Shown one piece after another: positions 35,170-47,912 of a stretch of DNA of 64,000 nucleotides. The DNA comes from Filosporella fistucella (lineage: Eukaryota; Ascomycota; Leotiomycetes; Helotiales). Both the position numbers and the translations under genes were made by a program. The notes under the pieces are model-generated. The model saw only the letters and a list, made by a program, of their open reading frames with translations. It did not search any database and was not told where the DNA came from. Each line of letters begins with the position of its first letter. Position 1 is the stretch's first letter. The stretch spans positions 2,046,001 to 2,110,000 of the forward strand of contig JAQJZZ010000018.1 in NCBI GenBank assembly GCA_030077755.1. The letters are read 5' to 3'.

Positions 35170-36518
35170 TCAAATACTCTGCCACGTAAAACTCACACTC
35201 ACGCTCTTACTCGTCGTATAAACCGTCTGCTGCGTAGATCCACTCGGCACGGCTGCTGCATAAAAGGTAGTAGCTCCATTATAAGCCAAGCTGCTTCCAC
35301 TTGCCTGTAGTTCATCAGGACATATACGATCAAGGGGGGACAGGAATGGATGCAAGATAAGCAACAAAACTTACGGTAAACACAGTAGCAGTCACACCCG
35401 AAGCACATGTGAAAGTACCTCCCGAGATCCCACAATTGCCCTTCGAAGACTTGAGCGTGAAACCCGAGCCAGAAGCAGTAGCTGTATACGTAGCGCATGT
35501 ACCAGAAGAATACCACGTCCCAGCACTAATCAAACATCCTTTCGTCGCTCCTCCCGTGACACCATTCAGATACCCTGTTCCAGAGAACGTACCACTGCCT
35601 CCTGTTGGAGTGGACGAGGCTCCTGAGGTGGTGGTTGTAGGGGTCGTACTCCCTGATTTAGGAAGATATTTTATCCCCGTCGAAGGACAATTGCCTGCTT
35701 GACCAACTGGAGCAATAGGGATGAATGTGCCTGTTTGGACTGAACCATTGACGTCATATGAGTACCAGATTTCGTCGAGGGCGCCGGATGCACATTGGAT
35801 TGTGGGATTGAAGCCGAAGGATGCTTTGAGGGCTGCGAGAATGGCGGCTGAGGTGTAGGTTTTGGTGGTTGAAGGGACGATTCCAGCGTTACTTAAAGCC
35901 TGGATGCGTTAACATTTGCAGCGAGTTATCAACGTGAATTGGCTTACTGTATAACTATCAAGCGTCTTGAACAGATCCACAGTCTTCTGGAAGAAATCTG
36001 GAACCTCTTCTTGGGCTGTATAACCTGTGTAGCAACTTGGCTTGAAGGTACTGATACATGTACCATGCTTAGCCCATTCATGCTCCCAAAAGCTCTCGTC
36101 ATCGCCATTAATATCAACCCAATACGTGTTCATGTATGCAAGAAGGTCTTCCTTGCCATATGATTGAAGAATCGCAGTGATGTTTGTATAAGCACGGGAA
36201 GCATCACAATTGGAATCATATGTCCCATCGCAATGATCCGGCCACAGTCCATGGATAGTCCAGGAGTTTGCAGGACCTGGCAAGATCGGTAAAGGAACTA
36301 CGACGTGAATCACGTGACGTACCTGTGCTTGGAGAAGTATCCCAGAATTGAGTCTGAACCAATTGACCTCCCGGAGCATTGAAACAACAAAGGTCTGAAA
36401 CAGCAGTAGTGTTCTGGCAACTTTGCTGCGTATTGGTGCAAGTCTTGGGCGTACCAGCTAATGCGAGTGGCAAGGCCAACCAAGCCGCGACCACAATTTG
36501 ACAGGTAAAAGAAGCCAT
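35170..36518 (-). CDS. Secreted ribonuclease T2 with C-terminal extension domain
   Basis: Four exons (36518-36323, 36276-35948, 35899-35375, 35304-35170) encode 394 residues. Start 36518 gives a clean signal peptide (MASFTCQIVVAAWLALPLALAG). Both T2 active-site boxes are intact: WTIHGLWPDHCDG (CAS I) and FWEHEWAKHGTC (CAS II), each with its catalytic His, and the Cys pattern of fungal T2 enzymes is present. After the catalytic domain (to about 260) comes a Thr/Ser/Pro/Gly linker (TTPTTTTSGASSTPTGGSG), probably O-glycosylated, and a C-terminal domain of about 110 residues ending in a beta-rich segment (SVSVSFTWQSI) that some fungal T2 enzymes carry. Cleaves single-stranded RNA outside the cell for nutrient use, or in the vacuole. 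Confidence 0.92.
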
Positions 36519-37374
36519 ACTGATATAAAACAATAAAATGAGATATCCTGAACTTGTAAGAAATCAATAAGAATTTTAGCATACTTATAGCCAAGCCTTC
36601 CCTCCTACCCACGTTTCTCAAAAACATGGAAATTCAGATAAGCACTCTCTAGACCCCGCGTGCACGACTTCGTTGGCGGACATCATTTCCAAAGCAGAAG
36701 GCGAGTAACCCACCAGCCGTCGTGCATTCCCAATCATGGCTTCCTATAGGCTCGAGATGGGATTAAAGTACAACCCTTTCCGGCTCTTTCTGAGGCTAAG
36801 CAAATGCTTAATCCCTGAGTAGCGATCGGCAGTCAAATGCCTGGACAGCGTTTGGTTGACAGACATAAAGAGATCTCCAGGAACTCCCGCGGCTTGGCTA
36901 GATAGAGTCGTGATTTGAGGAGGGAGAATATGAGATGCATGTTCTCCCGGCCTGCTTGATAGGGTTGGTGATGTTGAATCACCTTCTGCTTCTGGGAGAA
37001 TTTAGGGTTTTGGTGTGGGTGCTGTCATTGTTGTGGTGCAGATAGGAGTTCTGATATGCTGTGGATGATCGCATTTCGCCGAGGTCCTGAACGTGTTTGA
37101 TCGTGAGGATAACATTGTATCTTGAGATAGATTCAAGGCTGGGGATAGCACGTGGTGGTTGATATTGATAATGGGTAGTTGATGTTAATATTCTTAATCA
37201 AGGCAGAAAGTTGACCGGCGACGGATGTGCTCTCCCGGCGGTTCAGGGGACTTAATGCCGAAGGCTTGAATATCATAGATGAATGACTTTTCTACTAGAG
37301 ATAAGATATCAACTTCATTACTATTCGGTCTATTTGTTTCTCTCTAAGAACTCTAGACGTATACACATGATATA
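36519..37374. other. Intergenic between RNase T2 and the aldolase-like gene
   Basis: Divergent promoter region for the two genes. About 36650-37270 has no long frame; nothing specific recognised. Confidence 0.4.
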
Positions 37375-38416
37375 ATGGAAGGTGTATATCCAGACCAGGT
37401 ATTTGCACCTTCAAATCCATCTCTTAATCGCAATTGAGCGGGGTACATATTGCCCCTCCACAACAAGTACTCAAAATATATACATTCCAAAATCTATCAA
37501 AATACAACCACATACCATCATACTCATTTGCTAATAAATATTACCAGCTTGAATTCCTCATAAGAGCAAATCACATACTCCACTACAACAATGTCGTCGA
37601 TGCATACGGTCACGTGTCAATGCGGCACTCTACCAACCCATCTCTCTTCATCATGTCCGGAGACAGAGCTCCAGCGCTAGTTATCTCTCCCCAAGATCTA
37701 GTTAAATACAATATCTCAGATGGCTCTCCTGCAAATCCAACTTCCTTAAAAGGATACCAGGAACGCTTCATCCACAGCGAGATATACAAACGGTATCCAC
37801 ATATCAACAGCGTGATACATTCACATTCGGAAGATGTGTTACCATACACAATGAATGGAGTATCTATGAAGCCTGTATTTCATATTCCAGGATTTCTTGG
37901 TAAATCTCTTCCACCCTCTTCAAAAATTCAAAATCTAGAGCTGATAACAAAATAGGAACATCAACACCAATCTGGGATATCCTACCTGAATATCCACCAG
38001 GCTACCCTAATTCCAGTAAAGACATGCTCGTAAACACCACTCAATTCGGCTCTTCCCTCGCATCTACATTCTCTAATCCCTCATCCAAAACATCAATGAA
38101 AGAACACGCCGTCGTGCTAATGGCCAACCACGGCTTCACTGTCATCGGAACCAGTATCAAAGAAGCTGTCTATCGCGCTGTATATACCCATAAAAATGCA
38201 AGTATTCAATCTAGTGCTCTTATGCTCAGAAACGCTGCTTTGGGAGCAGGGGAAAAAGTTGGTGAAATGAGATATCTGGGAGAGGAACAGGTAGAAGGGA
38301 GTTTGAGGATGAATGAGAAGACTATGGAGAGACCTTGGGGGTTATGGATTGCGGAAGTAGAGAATTGTAGGGTATATGAGATAGAAGATAGAGATTGGAG
38401 GATGAGGTATATATGA
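37375..38416 (+). CDS. Class II aldolase/adducin-family protein
   Basis: Three exons (37375-37398, 37548-37899, 37956-38416) encode 278 residues. The family motifs are clear: NVVDAYGHVSMRHSTNPSLF near the N-terminus, IHSEIYKRYPHINSVIHSHSEDVLPY with the paired zinc-ligand histidines, and VVLMANHGFTVIG with the third histidine. Such proteins are zinc-dependent fuculose-phosphate aldolase or decarboxylase relatives; the fungal substrate is unknown. The 24-nt first exon (MEGVYPDQ) is the least certain part: no ATG lies in frame just upstream of LEFLIRANHILHYNN, and the proposed 149-bp intron has a GTATTT donor and a good CTAAT/TTACCAG 3' end. A 56-bp intron with GTAAAT follows GFLG. Confidence 0.78.
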
Positions 38417-40190
38417 TGATTGGGTGATTTTGGGGAGGGTGATCATGAGGTCGAAAGAAGGTTCGGAACGGGGATTTATGGGGTTTCGGAGACTTGGAAA
38501 GCCTAACTTTATTTTACGTCCTAGTGAATATCTGACACACTTGCGAATAATCTTTGTTCCCTGAATCGAACTTTATGATATCATTAATAATGCTCAAAAA
38601 TTCCCTTGTTCTTAGGGCTCGTAGCTATTATATTTTCCCTCGACCCCGTTTTAATCAACCAAGAGAGATATTAATCCTAAATCATCAACTCCTGAGCGCA
38701 CTCATATCCCTAATATCTATGCCATCGCTTTTAAAAGCTCATATATTCACTCCTACATCCAAGCTTAAAACTAAAATACAAATCTCAAAACTCTATCGTT
38801 CAAAGATCGAAGATTAATCAAACAATACAAACTCTCCCTTCTAACTTTTCAATCTTATACCTTACCCCTCGAATAAGAATTATCCCTTATCCCTTCCCTA
38901 TATCACCTATAATATTAACTTACAATCTAACTCTCTTACCCTCCCTTCTCAATTCCCCAAATCTCGATCTCACCACCCCCTAATTCTCTCGCGCCAAATC
39001 TCCCAAACTATCATCAAAATTATCCATACAACCTCACCTAATCCAAATCGAATTGTATCCAGATAATAAATCAATTATACTCCTCACTCTCTATCCATAC
39101 TTATAACCAATCCTCAATTCCTCTCCCTCCCCCTTATACCTATAAACCTCTCTTTTTCTCGCCACCCTCCCGTCACCTCTGTAGGTACCTATCACGCCAA
39201 GCACCCGCCCCACAAACCAAACACCCAAGCTTTATGCGTACCATGCTACGCCCCGCTTATCACACAAATCTCAGACCCTCTCTTTTCTCTCACCTCTAAC
39301 ACCGTAACACCTACACCTACACCTCTTCTTCCAGTCACAGTTCGCCCGTGACTCTTTCCTTCCCTCACTCTTGCCCCACTCTTGCCTTACTCGGCAGCTC
39401 GCTCGCCCCACTTTTCCGCTTCCCAACCCAGACCTTCCAACCTGAGCTTGGCAATTTCTCACGTATGTTTCGCTGTGCTTGGCAGCTTGTGGAGGGGACG
39501 GATGCCTAGGATGGGGTGCATGTGTTAAGAGATCGTTTTTGTCTTGTGCTGTTAGATATCTTGGGGTGGGGGAGGGAGAAAGGTAGGGGGAAGACGGGTG
39601 GCGGGCTTGGGAGAGATGATGGGATTTATGAAATGCGTGGTGATATTTGAGGGTTGTGGGATGGTGGGAAATATGGATAATATGGAAGGAATCATGGTAT
39701 ATTGCTATCTTATTTCTATTCTCTCCCTTTACCCTCCCCTCCTCATTTCAACAATCAACCCCCAAAAACGCCTTTAATACCCAAAACCCCTACACTAAAA
39801 CAAATATGAAAAATAAGCTCAAGTAATCAGAAAAAATAGTACTTCTCTCGCAAAATAATTATAGTGTACACAAATTCCGTCAGATATCTTTGGCTATACG
39901 TATGATTGAGGATTGGGATAACGAATAACTTATCCGAACAAATGTATATAAAATAAAAATCTTAGTCGGGTACGCGTCTGATCTGAAAATACATGTCTTG
40001 TTTCTCGCTCCTCCATTGCATTTACGTCCCCATTCTTTCGTGCTTGCTCCGGGTTTCATTCTGAGAGTGGTGTTGATTATCGTGGAAGTGGTGAGGGACG
40101 AGAGATCGTTTGATGGATAGGTAGGAGATGATAATTGGTGATTTGAGCATTGGAGGGTAAAACTTGATTGATTGGGAACAACAAATACAT
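38417..40190. other. Pyrimidine-biased intergenic region
   Basis: About 38700-39450 is strongly C/T-rich on the plus strand (many ctctc, ccctt, tccc runs), then turns G-rich at about 39530-39610, including gggg-t-ggggg-a-ggg. No gene is supported. Confidence 0.45.
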
Positions 40191-41022
40191 CTACTCGTCA
40201 TCCTCCACTTCCCTCGTCTCGACAAATGTTAACTCGGCTACTTGTCCTTCGGCCATGTTGAGATTGACGCCGTCGATAGCTCCTGGGTTGGGAGCTGGGA
40301 CAGGAGCGCGTTTATCCATGGGTGAGGATTGGACTTGGTCGAGAACGTCACGGGCAACTATTTTTGATTAGTTGTTTTTCGACTCGAGGCTTGATCTTGG
40401 AAAACATACCTTCGGCAGCAGGCGCGCTTCCACCACGAACAAACATGGTAGTAACAGTTGTTCTCATCTTTGGTGTCTCATTCAAATCCCTTGCAGCTGG
40501 TCTAGCTGGAGTAGATGGAGTTCCACCCGCCTTTTGCGTGATACCAACACCAGATCCACCCTCACCAGTACCCAATTGAACCTCAGGACTCGTCTTCAAA
40601 GCCGCAGTAGCATAGTTGAGAGCAGCGTTGAAACCCGCAATATCCCTCTTAGCATTCTCAGCTAAAGCCTCATTTTCCTTCACCAGGTGCACCACTCGAG
40701 GTGCGATTTCCTTGCCCATACCCTGGAGAGCGGTAATCTGGGTAGTTTGTTCGCCGGTCGTGGGAATGGCTGCGGCGGCTGGCTGAGCAGCAGGTTGAGC
40801 GGCAGGCTTAGCTGCGGGTTGGGCGGCGGCGGCTGCGGCGCCTGATACAGCTGCACCTTCGAGAGCGTTCATCAAATTCGATACATCTTGCTTACCGCCG
40901 AAAGAAATCTCTCCATCACCGACTACCAGGGCTGGAGAATAGGCTCCGAGATTGATGTTGAGCGGGAGGGCGTTGAGGGAGGTAGCCAGATAGGCTGCGA
41001 GGAGGAGGGCGTTGGCGTGCAT
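40191..41022 (-). CDS. Secreted Ala/Pro-rich protein, unknown function
   Basis: Two exons (41022-40410, 40357-40191) encode 259 residues; the 52-bp intron has a GTATGT donor and AATAG acceptor and completes a Val codon. A signal peptide is likely (MHANALLLAAYLATSLNA, cleavage near residue 18). Next comes INLGAYSPALVVGDGEISFGG, a low-complexity PAAKPAAQPAAQPAAAA block (about 85-102), a helical segment (VHLVKENEALAENAKRDI) and a C-terminal part with a KR site (MDKRAP) and an acidic end (EVEDDE). No enzyme motif and few cysteines. I do not recognise the family; a cell-wall or secreted protein is the simplest reading (inference). Confidence 0.75.
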
Positions 41023-42780
41023 TGTCTTTTTAGCTGGCTTGGAAGTTGATTGTGGATGTGGAGTAGAAGTGGGTTGCCCAGAGAAGAAGAAAAGGAATGG
41101 CAAGGTAGATATGCAGGACAAGACTGTATTAAAAGATTATGACGGGGTACAGAGGCGTCAAGCTTCTAGTGAAAAAGATGAATGGAATGAGCGCAGCTGG
41201 AGATTTCAAAAGTAATAGGACGGCACTGACGGACAAGACTCTTATATGAAAGTAAGAGGGGCCGCGACAAGAGACTAGACTACTCCTAGGTAGACTGAAT
41301 CTGTGATGGAGTCCGACTCGTCACAACAGCCCTGCCTTGCCCTGATCTTGCACGGCCCTGGCCCGACCCCAACATCTCGAAGTTATCCCAGGAGATGGCC
41401 AGGATAGACTGGAAGTAGTAGCGTTGACCATCATGATTTGGGTGGATCCTGAGTGGCTACTCAGTTATGAGAGTGTTTGGAGTGTGGGATATAGGAAGGT
41501 GTACTATTCCGTATAGAGTGGAGCAGTAGGATAGATCGTGGCTAGATTGTGGCAGAATGTGATAAACGGCATTTGAGTGTTATCGAGTGTAACTCTGTGC
41601 GAGAGACAATGCCAATGTTTCATCAAACGCCAAGTGACACGATCGACGCGGGCCCCCGTCCGGACAAAAGCTGCCACTTGAGCCTCAGCACAGATGTTTA
41701 AGCCTTTAACGAGAACTCTTGGCTGCTCAACCGAGGTCGCGGCCATGTTTGGGACAGGGCATCAGGGTGCAACAGCGTGCAACAACCTGCAAAAACTTCA
41801 TCGCAGACTGCTTCGTAGAAGACCTTGATACTTGCCAATACCTTGGCAGCCCTTCTATTGGTCTCAGGTCTGCAAAAAGAACGTAGCGGTGCCTCTGATT
41901 TATCGAGTCGCAATGTGACTTTGTACTGAGCTGGGTTCTCGTCGGTATATTGTACCCATTTTTAGGTATTCATATCTAGTTCGATTCGTCCTGATAGACT
42001 ATATCGTAGCTGGTATCTTGCGTTGCGAGGTACAAGGTATAGGAACCGTCGAACATCCCACCTTGGCAGACGACTTCGAAACCACCACCAAAGTCCGCAC
42101 GACGTATTACAGCTGTCTCAACAATCTCAACTTTTACTTCGGAGACATTAGCCTTCGAATGTTCCGATCTCCAAACCTACACCTGGGGTTATGACACATC
42201 ACGTGTAGATATTTCTCCGTGGAGGAAATTCTCGGCGACCCCTTCAACTCCAGCTTGGGACTCTTGATTCTCATAAGCTTCTACTTGGCAATGTGTGGAG
42301 AGCACCCCAGAGCACGTGCTGAGGTACTTGAGACCGCCACGATGTAGGGAATATGTCTCAATAATTTGACTTGGTTTCGTTTGACTCTCATCTTCACCTC
42401 ATTACGCCAACCACGACAATGTCTATAGGCTTATGTTGTTCCTCGTTGAAGACATCAGGATATATGCGGTGAGAAAGTGGTGTGCCCTAACTGTACAAAT
42501 CAATCAATATCAACCATAAAACACAAAGAGAATGATCTCCGGCGATCATCCGGCATGTCAGAATGGTTCATGAGCAAGGACATGCAAAATACAGTACGAA
42601 TTCATGTAGGAGATTCGAACATGGTTTCTTAACTTGAGACAAGCAAGAGACCTGTGACCTAGCATCAGATCTCCCGCAGTCGTCTTCATAAGCTGGACAC
42701 CTTTTCAATCCTCTTGGAAATCAAGTAAGAGTGAATTCTTCACACATCTTGTCCTCTTCTTTTGTGCCTAGCACTTTACT
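41023..42780. other. Intergenic, 1.8 kb
   Basis: No gene is supported. Two short minus-strand frames (41504-41746, 41698-41913) overlap and show no motif. A tRNA-like block near 42590-42665 does not fold properly. Confidence 0.4.
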
Positions 42781-43847
42781 TCACACATACACCTCACGAA
42801 ACAACCATGCTGCCGCGTCGTCGTACATCTGTTGTGCCCTTTTGGCGACCCGAATCTTCTTGGCTCCAACGGCTGGAGTCTGGTCAAAACCTGGAGTTTG
42901 GAATCAGCCAAGTTCTCCAAGATGCGGAGATACCCACCATGTTCTTCCCCAAGTATTTTCTCCCACCGTACCCCATCCTTTTCCCACAGATCATCTGTGC
43001 CAGTTCTCTGCCCAGATCTTTCGTCTGCTAGTCTATGAGCCATCTTCTCCGCATCTCTGCAGAGCAAATCTAGCTCGCATCCGAAGAATGCAATCTTGGG
43101 AGGCAATTTCTCACTTGGCGCATATGTAACGCTTAGCTGTGGGTCTTTCACATTCTGATCGGGATTCATATAACCCCAATTAAACATATGTACACTCTTT
43201 GCGAGTGGATCTGGCCCCGCGTCCTTTGGCCTCGTAGCCAAGTTGACTTCCAAGGGAGTCGTCAGATCTACTGGAGGGTAAAATGCCACTACCCCGCCGA
43301 TTCTGCCCTGTAGGGCATCATCTTGACTGATAGCAAGTGATAGATTGGCGCCTGCGCTGAAACCTCCAATCGCGACCTTCTTTTTGTCTATGGGCAACGC
43401 CTCATCCTCTAATATAGCCTTCACGATGTCTATAATTGCGTGAACAGCAGCTGGATACGGATTTTGAGGCGATTTGGGGTGATCGAGACTTATAACGATG
43501 ACATTATGTTTGTTTGCGAAACCACTACAAAACTTGTCGTCCACCTTTGGGCTCATCAGCGCGAACCCACCTCCATGAATGTCCAGATATAGTGGCAGAA
43601 GATTTCCATCGCTTTTGTATGATTTTGGGATGAAGACTCGATTTGTGAGTGTCGGTCGGCAAGGATATATTTTCGTGAAGGTTGGGAGAATAGAACTATC
43701 GCGAATACCAGGAAGGGTCAGAACGTTGAAGAATTGATTCGCGAGGAATTTCATAAGATTGAGTTTGATTGCGTAGAGTATGCGATTGATGAAGGAGACA
43801 GATCTTGGATAGACAGGCGAGGGCATCGAAGAAGCTGTTTCCGCCAT
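42781..43847 (-). CDS. Alpha/beta hydrolase, HSL-type (fold-3) esterase
   Basis: Two exons (43847-42938, 42890-42781) encode 339 residues. The oxyanion-hole motif HGGG (in LDIHGGGFAL, about 90) and the nucleophile elbow GGFSAGAN (Ser164) are typical of the hormone-sensitive-lipase branch. The acid is probably the Asp of GCELDLLCRDAE, and the His lies in GEEHGFD. Reading through the 47-bp intron gives an unnatural Arg/His-rich tail, whereas splicing GTGGGT to CTCCAG restores HGFDQTPAVG and a normal C-terminus (AAAWLFREVYV). No signal peptide; a hydrophobic stretch at about 20-45 may associate with membranes. Substrate unknown, probably esters of small acids or xenobiotics (inference). Confidence 0.86.
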
Positions 43848-44778
43848 TTTGATCTGAGAATGGGACTCGAGGAGTGTTGAGTGTCTGGGATCTGATTGTC
43901 AAAATGTCTAGTAGTAGTGGAATTGAATGAGTAGAGGGGTTGAGGATGCTATATAGAAACAGAGAAAGATAAAAGGAAACAGAAACGTATATTGCGATGA
44001 ATATACCTCGTTCAGTACCCTGACCTGTTGGAGCTTCGTGCCAATGCGAGCTCAGGCAGGGTGGCCGCATCGCGTCCTTCACGTTGGTGCAAGGCTCGCA
44101 ATTCAGTTGGATAGGTGTAGATTGGAAGCATTTTCCGGTTGTATCTCGACGCCGAAACTCTCTTTGACCGGTGCAAATGATGTCCGGAGCGAAATTGAGG
44201 CCTCAATTTCGGCTGCTCGTACACGCTCGCGACTTTCTCGGTCTTTATATTCGCTCTGGGTTTTGTGTCACCATTTTCAAGTTGGATAACTGAAGCGAGA
44301 AACAGCTTCAGCCACCACCACCATCACACCTGCAGCCTCCAGGTCCACTTCACCCCATCACCTCACACCGGGCCGTTCCAGGCTGAATTGAGAGCTCGTC
44401 ACCACGACGATAATCAATCCCATATCAGTATCTAAGTATTCCGTTCTGCCATGCATCATCAGGATATGAAGCTTGTTGGTAGCTAAAGCTGCAGATCTGC
44501 GGCGCAGGTCAACAGGAATTGCAGCAATTGATGAATCGGACCATACGATGACCCGGCCAAGATCTGACCACTCCTTCTCAATCATCAATGCGGGGTTTAC
44601 ATCGATCGTCTACACGAATTATATGGTTGCCTTGGTGAATCGAATGCGCGTATTCGAGCACTTGATATATGATAAACTTCAATTCCTCCTTCAATGTTCT
44701 ATTCCAACTTCAAACCTTTGATGGTAATACGGAATATTTGCACAACTTATTCATCTGCATCGACAATATCACCGTTTC
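43848..44778. other. Divergent promoter region
   Basis: 931 bp between the starts of the esterase (minus) and peptidase (plus) genes. The frames in it are short and unrecognised. Confidence 0.4.
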
Positions 44779-47264
44779 ATGATGGAGCAAGCTCCTGTTG
44801 CAAGTGAGAAGGCTGGCCTTTTCATGCAAGACAACCTTCTACACGAGGCTGTGAAATCACGACGCAAACGAACTCATGTACTAAAGGCTGTCTGCTTAGC
44901 TGGTTTTATATTGATGTGGTGGTCGTATTCTTCCACATCAAAGATCACCCTCAATCGTTCCGGTCGATCCAATAATCAGGAAGATGTCAAACCAAAGTTT
45001 GTTGACTTTACTGATGTTCGTCACACTTGTAATTGGAATATGTTCTTTGAGCTAATGCTGCCTAGATTCCACCAAGTGAAAAGCTAGAATGGCATTCCTG
45101 TCCTGATGCCAATACTGGTCAAATGTTGCTATGTGCTCGCCTTACTGTTCCCATGGATTATAACAGACCATTGAATGCTTCGAAATTTAATCCGAAAGTA
45201 CATGTGGCGATTGTGCTCGTTCCAGGTATACGTTCGGATTCAACCAAGTTTTCCAAGTCACCGCTTCTTTTGAATCCTGGTGGTCCTGGTGGCTCCGGAA
45301 CGGCCTTCGCTTCCATGGCTGGGAGGCAGATACAGAAAGTTGTTGGTGAGGATCAAGATGTGATAGGATTCGACCCTCGCGGAATTGGATTCACCACTCC
45401 TCGGGCAGATTGTTTCGCGTTCCCCATAGAACAGTCTCCTGGTAATCCTGGAGAGTCATTTGAAGAAGACTACAATCAAGGATTTTTTCACAGAATGCTA
45501 TGGGACAGTGCTGGTAGGGAAATTGGAAATGTCAACTCCACCGCCGACTCCTTAACGAAGCTAGACAATAGAGCAAGGACTGTAGCAAAGCTGTGCCAGG
45601 ACAAGGACTCATGGTACGGTGATACCAGCATTTTGAAATACATCTCAACTCCAAGTGTGGCCAGAGATATGTTGAGTATCGTGGATGCATGGGATGAATG
45701 GCTTGACAGCTTGGGCCCTGATGCAGTCTACGAGGACAAGACAGAAACGAAAACTGCATTTGCAGAATCTCAAGAATCATATAGCTTGGATACGAAGGGG
45801 AAGCTTGTGTACTGGGGTTTCAGTTATGGTACTCTGCTGGGAGCTACATTTGCAGCGATGTTTCCAAAGCGTGTTGGCCGTGTTGTGCTAGATGGTGTGG
45901 TGGATGCAGATCATTACGTTTCTCCTGTCGTAAGCAACAATCTCCTTTTCTCTCTGAATCATTACACTATTCTTATCTGTTCCTCATTCGATGAAATTAT
46001 CACTTACACGATTTAGTGGACCGGAAGCAGTAAGTAATTGTCCCATCCAGAATCGAGATGTTCCGAGATCTTGAGATTGCTCGAGTTCCGTGGAACATCT
46101 TCAGGGCAACCGATTCTCGAGAATCAGAAATCTCTGATATACTACCACAGTCAATCGGTCGATCAGTAAAACTAACTTCTTTACAGTCCGAGATGCTGAT
46201 GCCATTTACAACTCCTTCCCAAAATACTGTCATGAAGCCGAAGAGAGGTGTGCCTTGTTCCGATACGGAGACAAACCCTCGGACATCGCAGATCGACTTG
46301 AAGCAGTCTTGAACAGAGTCAAGGACTCTCCTATTCTGACCATAAACCCATCATCGAGGGTCCCTGTAATTGCCACTTACAGTGATCTGAAACGAATTCT
46401 GTTCTCGGTGTTGTATAGTCCCAATCTGGGCTTTGTGGCATTGGCGCAGATTGTCAATCTACTCTTCGTCGGATACGATGATATCCTAGGCCAATTGTTC
46501 GCATATCCTGCACGTCCTTTATTCTGTGGCCCCGATCTGTCTCCTTATCTGCTTCCGAGTGATGCACAGAATGCAATTATGTGCAGTGATAAACGCTATC
46601 CGGTGAGTTCCAAAGCCTTAAGAATGAGATATTGTTCTAATCTAATCCATAGATGGATGAAACCGTTCCAAATTTGGAGAAGATGTTTGAAGATTTGGCA
46701 AGCGATTCATCTTTCGCTGACGTGTGGATGTCTTTGATGATTGGTTGTGATGCTTGGGGCATTGAGGCAGTAGACCCTCCAATGGACTGGGACGATCACC
46801 CAGATCATAAATGGAAGCCAGTCAACACCTCTTTCCCAGTCCTTTTTGTCAGCAATACATACGACCCGGTTACACCTTTGGCAGCAGGTCTCAAGATGGC
46901 CCTAAAATTCCAGGACGCTGGATTGATAGAACAACAATCTGAGGGACACTGCAGTATTTCATCTGTGTCTAGGTGCACCATCCATAAGATCAGAGCGTAC
47001 TTCAGAGATGGCAAAGTTTCTCCTCGTCCTATTAAGGGAGGCAAGGGACATGAACTTAGTGACGGACAGTGGGATAGGTGCAAATCCGATGAATGGCCAT
47101 TTCATCCCTATGATGGTGACGAGATCATCGCAAAGAGAGGAGCTGGGTGTCATGCCGAGGTTGAAAGTATGGATGCAGTGAAGGAACTCCAGAAGAAATT
47201 CACCGAAATGAAATTCTTTGGTGTGGGTGGGGTAAATTTCAATATTCCGGATCTTGCGGGTTGA
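44779..47264 (+). CDS. Membrane-anchored S33-type peptidase (TAP-like alpha/beta hydrolase)
   Basis: Five exons (44779-45015, 45066-45929, 46017-46029, 46187-46602, 46653-47264) encode 713 residues. A single hydrophobic helix near residue 40 (LKAVCLAGFILMWWSY) after basic residues suggests a type II membrane protein with an outside catalytic domain. The fold is that of tripeptidyl aminopeptidases: LLLNPGGPGGSG (oxyanion region), GFDPRGIGFTTP, nucleophile GFSYG (Ser332), Asp in SNTYDPVTPLAAG and His in QSEGHCSI, in the TAP-like C-terminal domain. The third exon is a 13-nt micro-exon (WTGS). All junctions keep phase. Cleaves peptides from N-termini in the family; the native substrate is unknown. 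Confidence 0.85.
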
Positions 47265-47912
47265 AGGATGGGATCCACGGGATTGGGAGCAGTTCTGTTA
47301 AAGTATCGGCGGTTTCTCAGCGTATATCTGTCGCGGATGAATCGTGGTCGATATATGGTCACTGGAACCTTTACCATCGCGCCACAGTCCAGGTTCTACA
47401 ATCTCAGCTCGACAGGGAAAATTCTACTCCAGTATATTTAAGCCACGCACAATTGAACATAATCTAAATCAAAGTATTTCCACTCGAAATATCTTATTGG
47501 GAGGGTTCCGCTTGTTATGATGGTAGGTCAACACATTTTCCGAGGTTCAGTTTTACGACTCTATTATGATGCTGTAGTCAATTACTGTGGGAATACCGAA
47601 AGTCTCACCCAACGCGAATCAATGGCGCTCTGGTTTCTCCTCCAGCTCGATGTCATGGGTATTTCCTTGTCTCTGAAAGATAGCCTTGAGATCCGGCTAT
47701 GTGGCTCAGTAATGTCTTCTCACCCTTCATCCGTTCCACACTACTGTCTTTCCAATGCTGTCAAGCTACATTCCATACTTATCCGATACCAAAAGTCAAT
47801 ATACCCCTCTCAACCTGCAGATCATTTCCCTCAATCATCATACTAACCAGCAGAATCGATGTTACCCCTTCAAACAATACCGCTGACCCCAACTGGCAGT
47901 CGAAACGGCGAC
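47265..47912. other. Intergenic between the peptidase and the pseudogene
   Basis: About 650 bp with one unremarkable open frame (47517-47846). Nothing recognised. Confidence 0.35.

Noticed and set aside
42590..42665. tRNA-like block with a B-box-like TTCGAATC on the minus strand
   Set aside because: Acceptor and anticodon stems do not pair, so it is at most a degraded tRNA.
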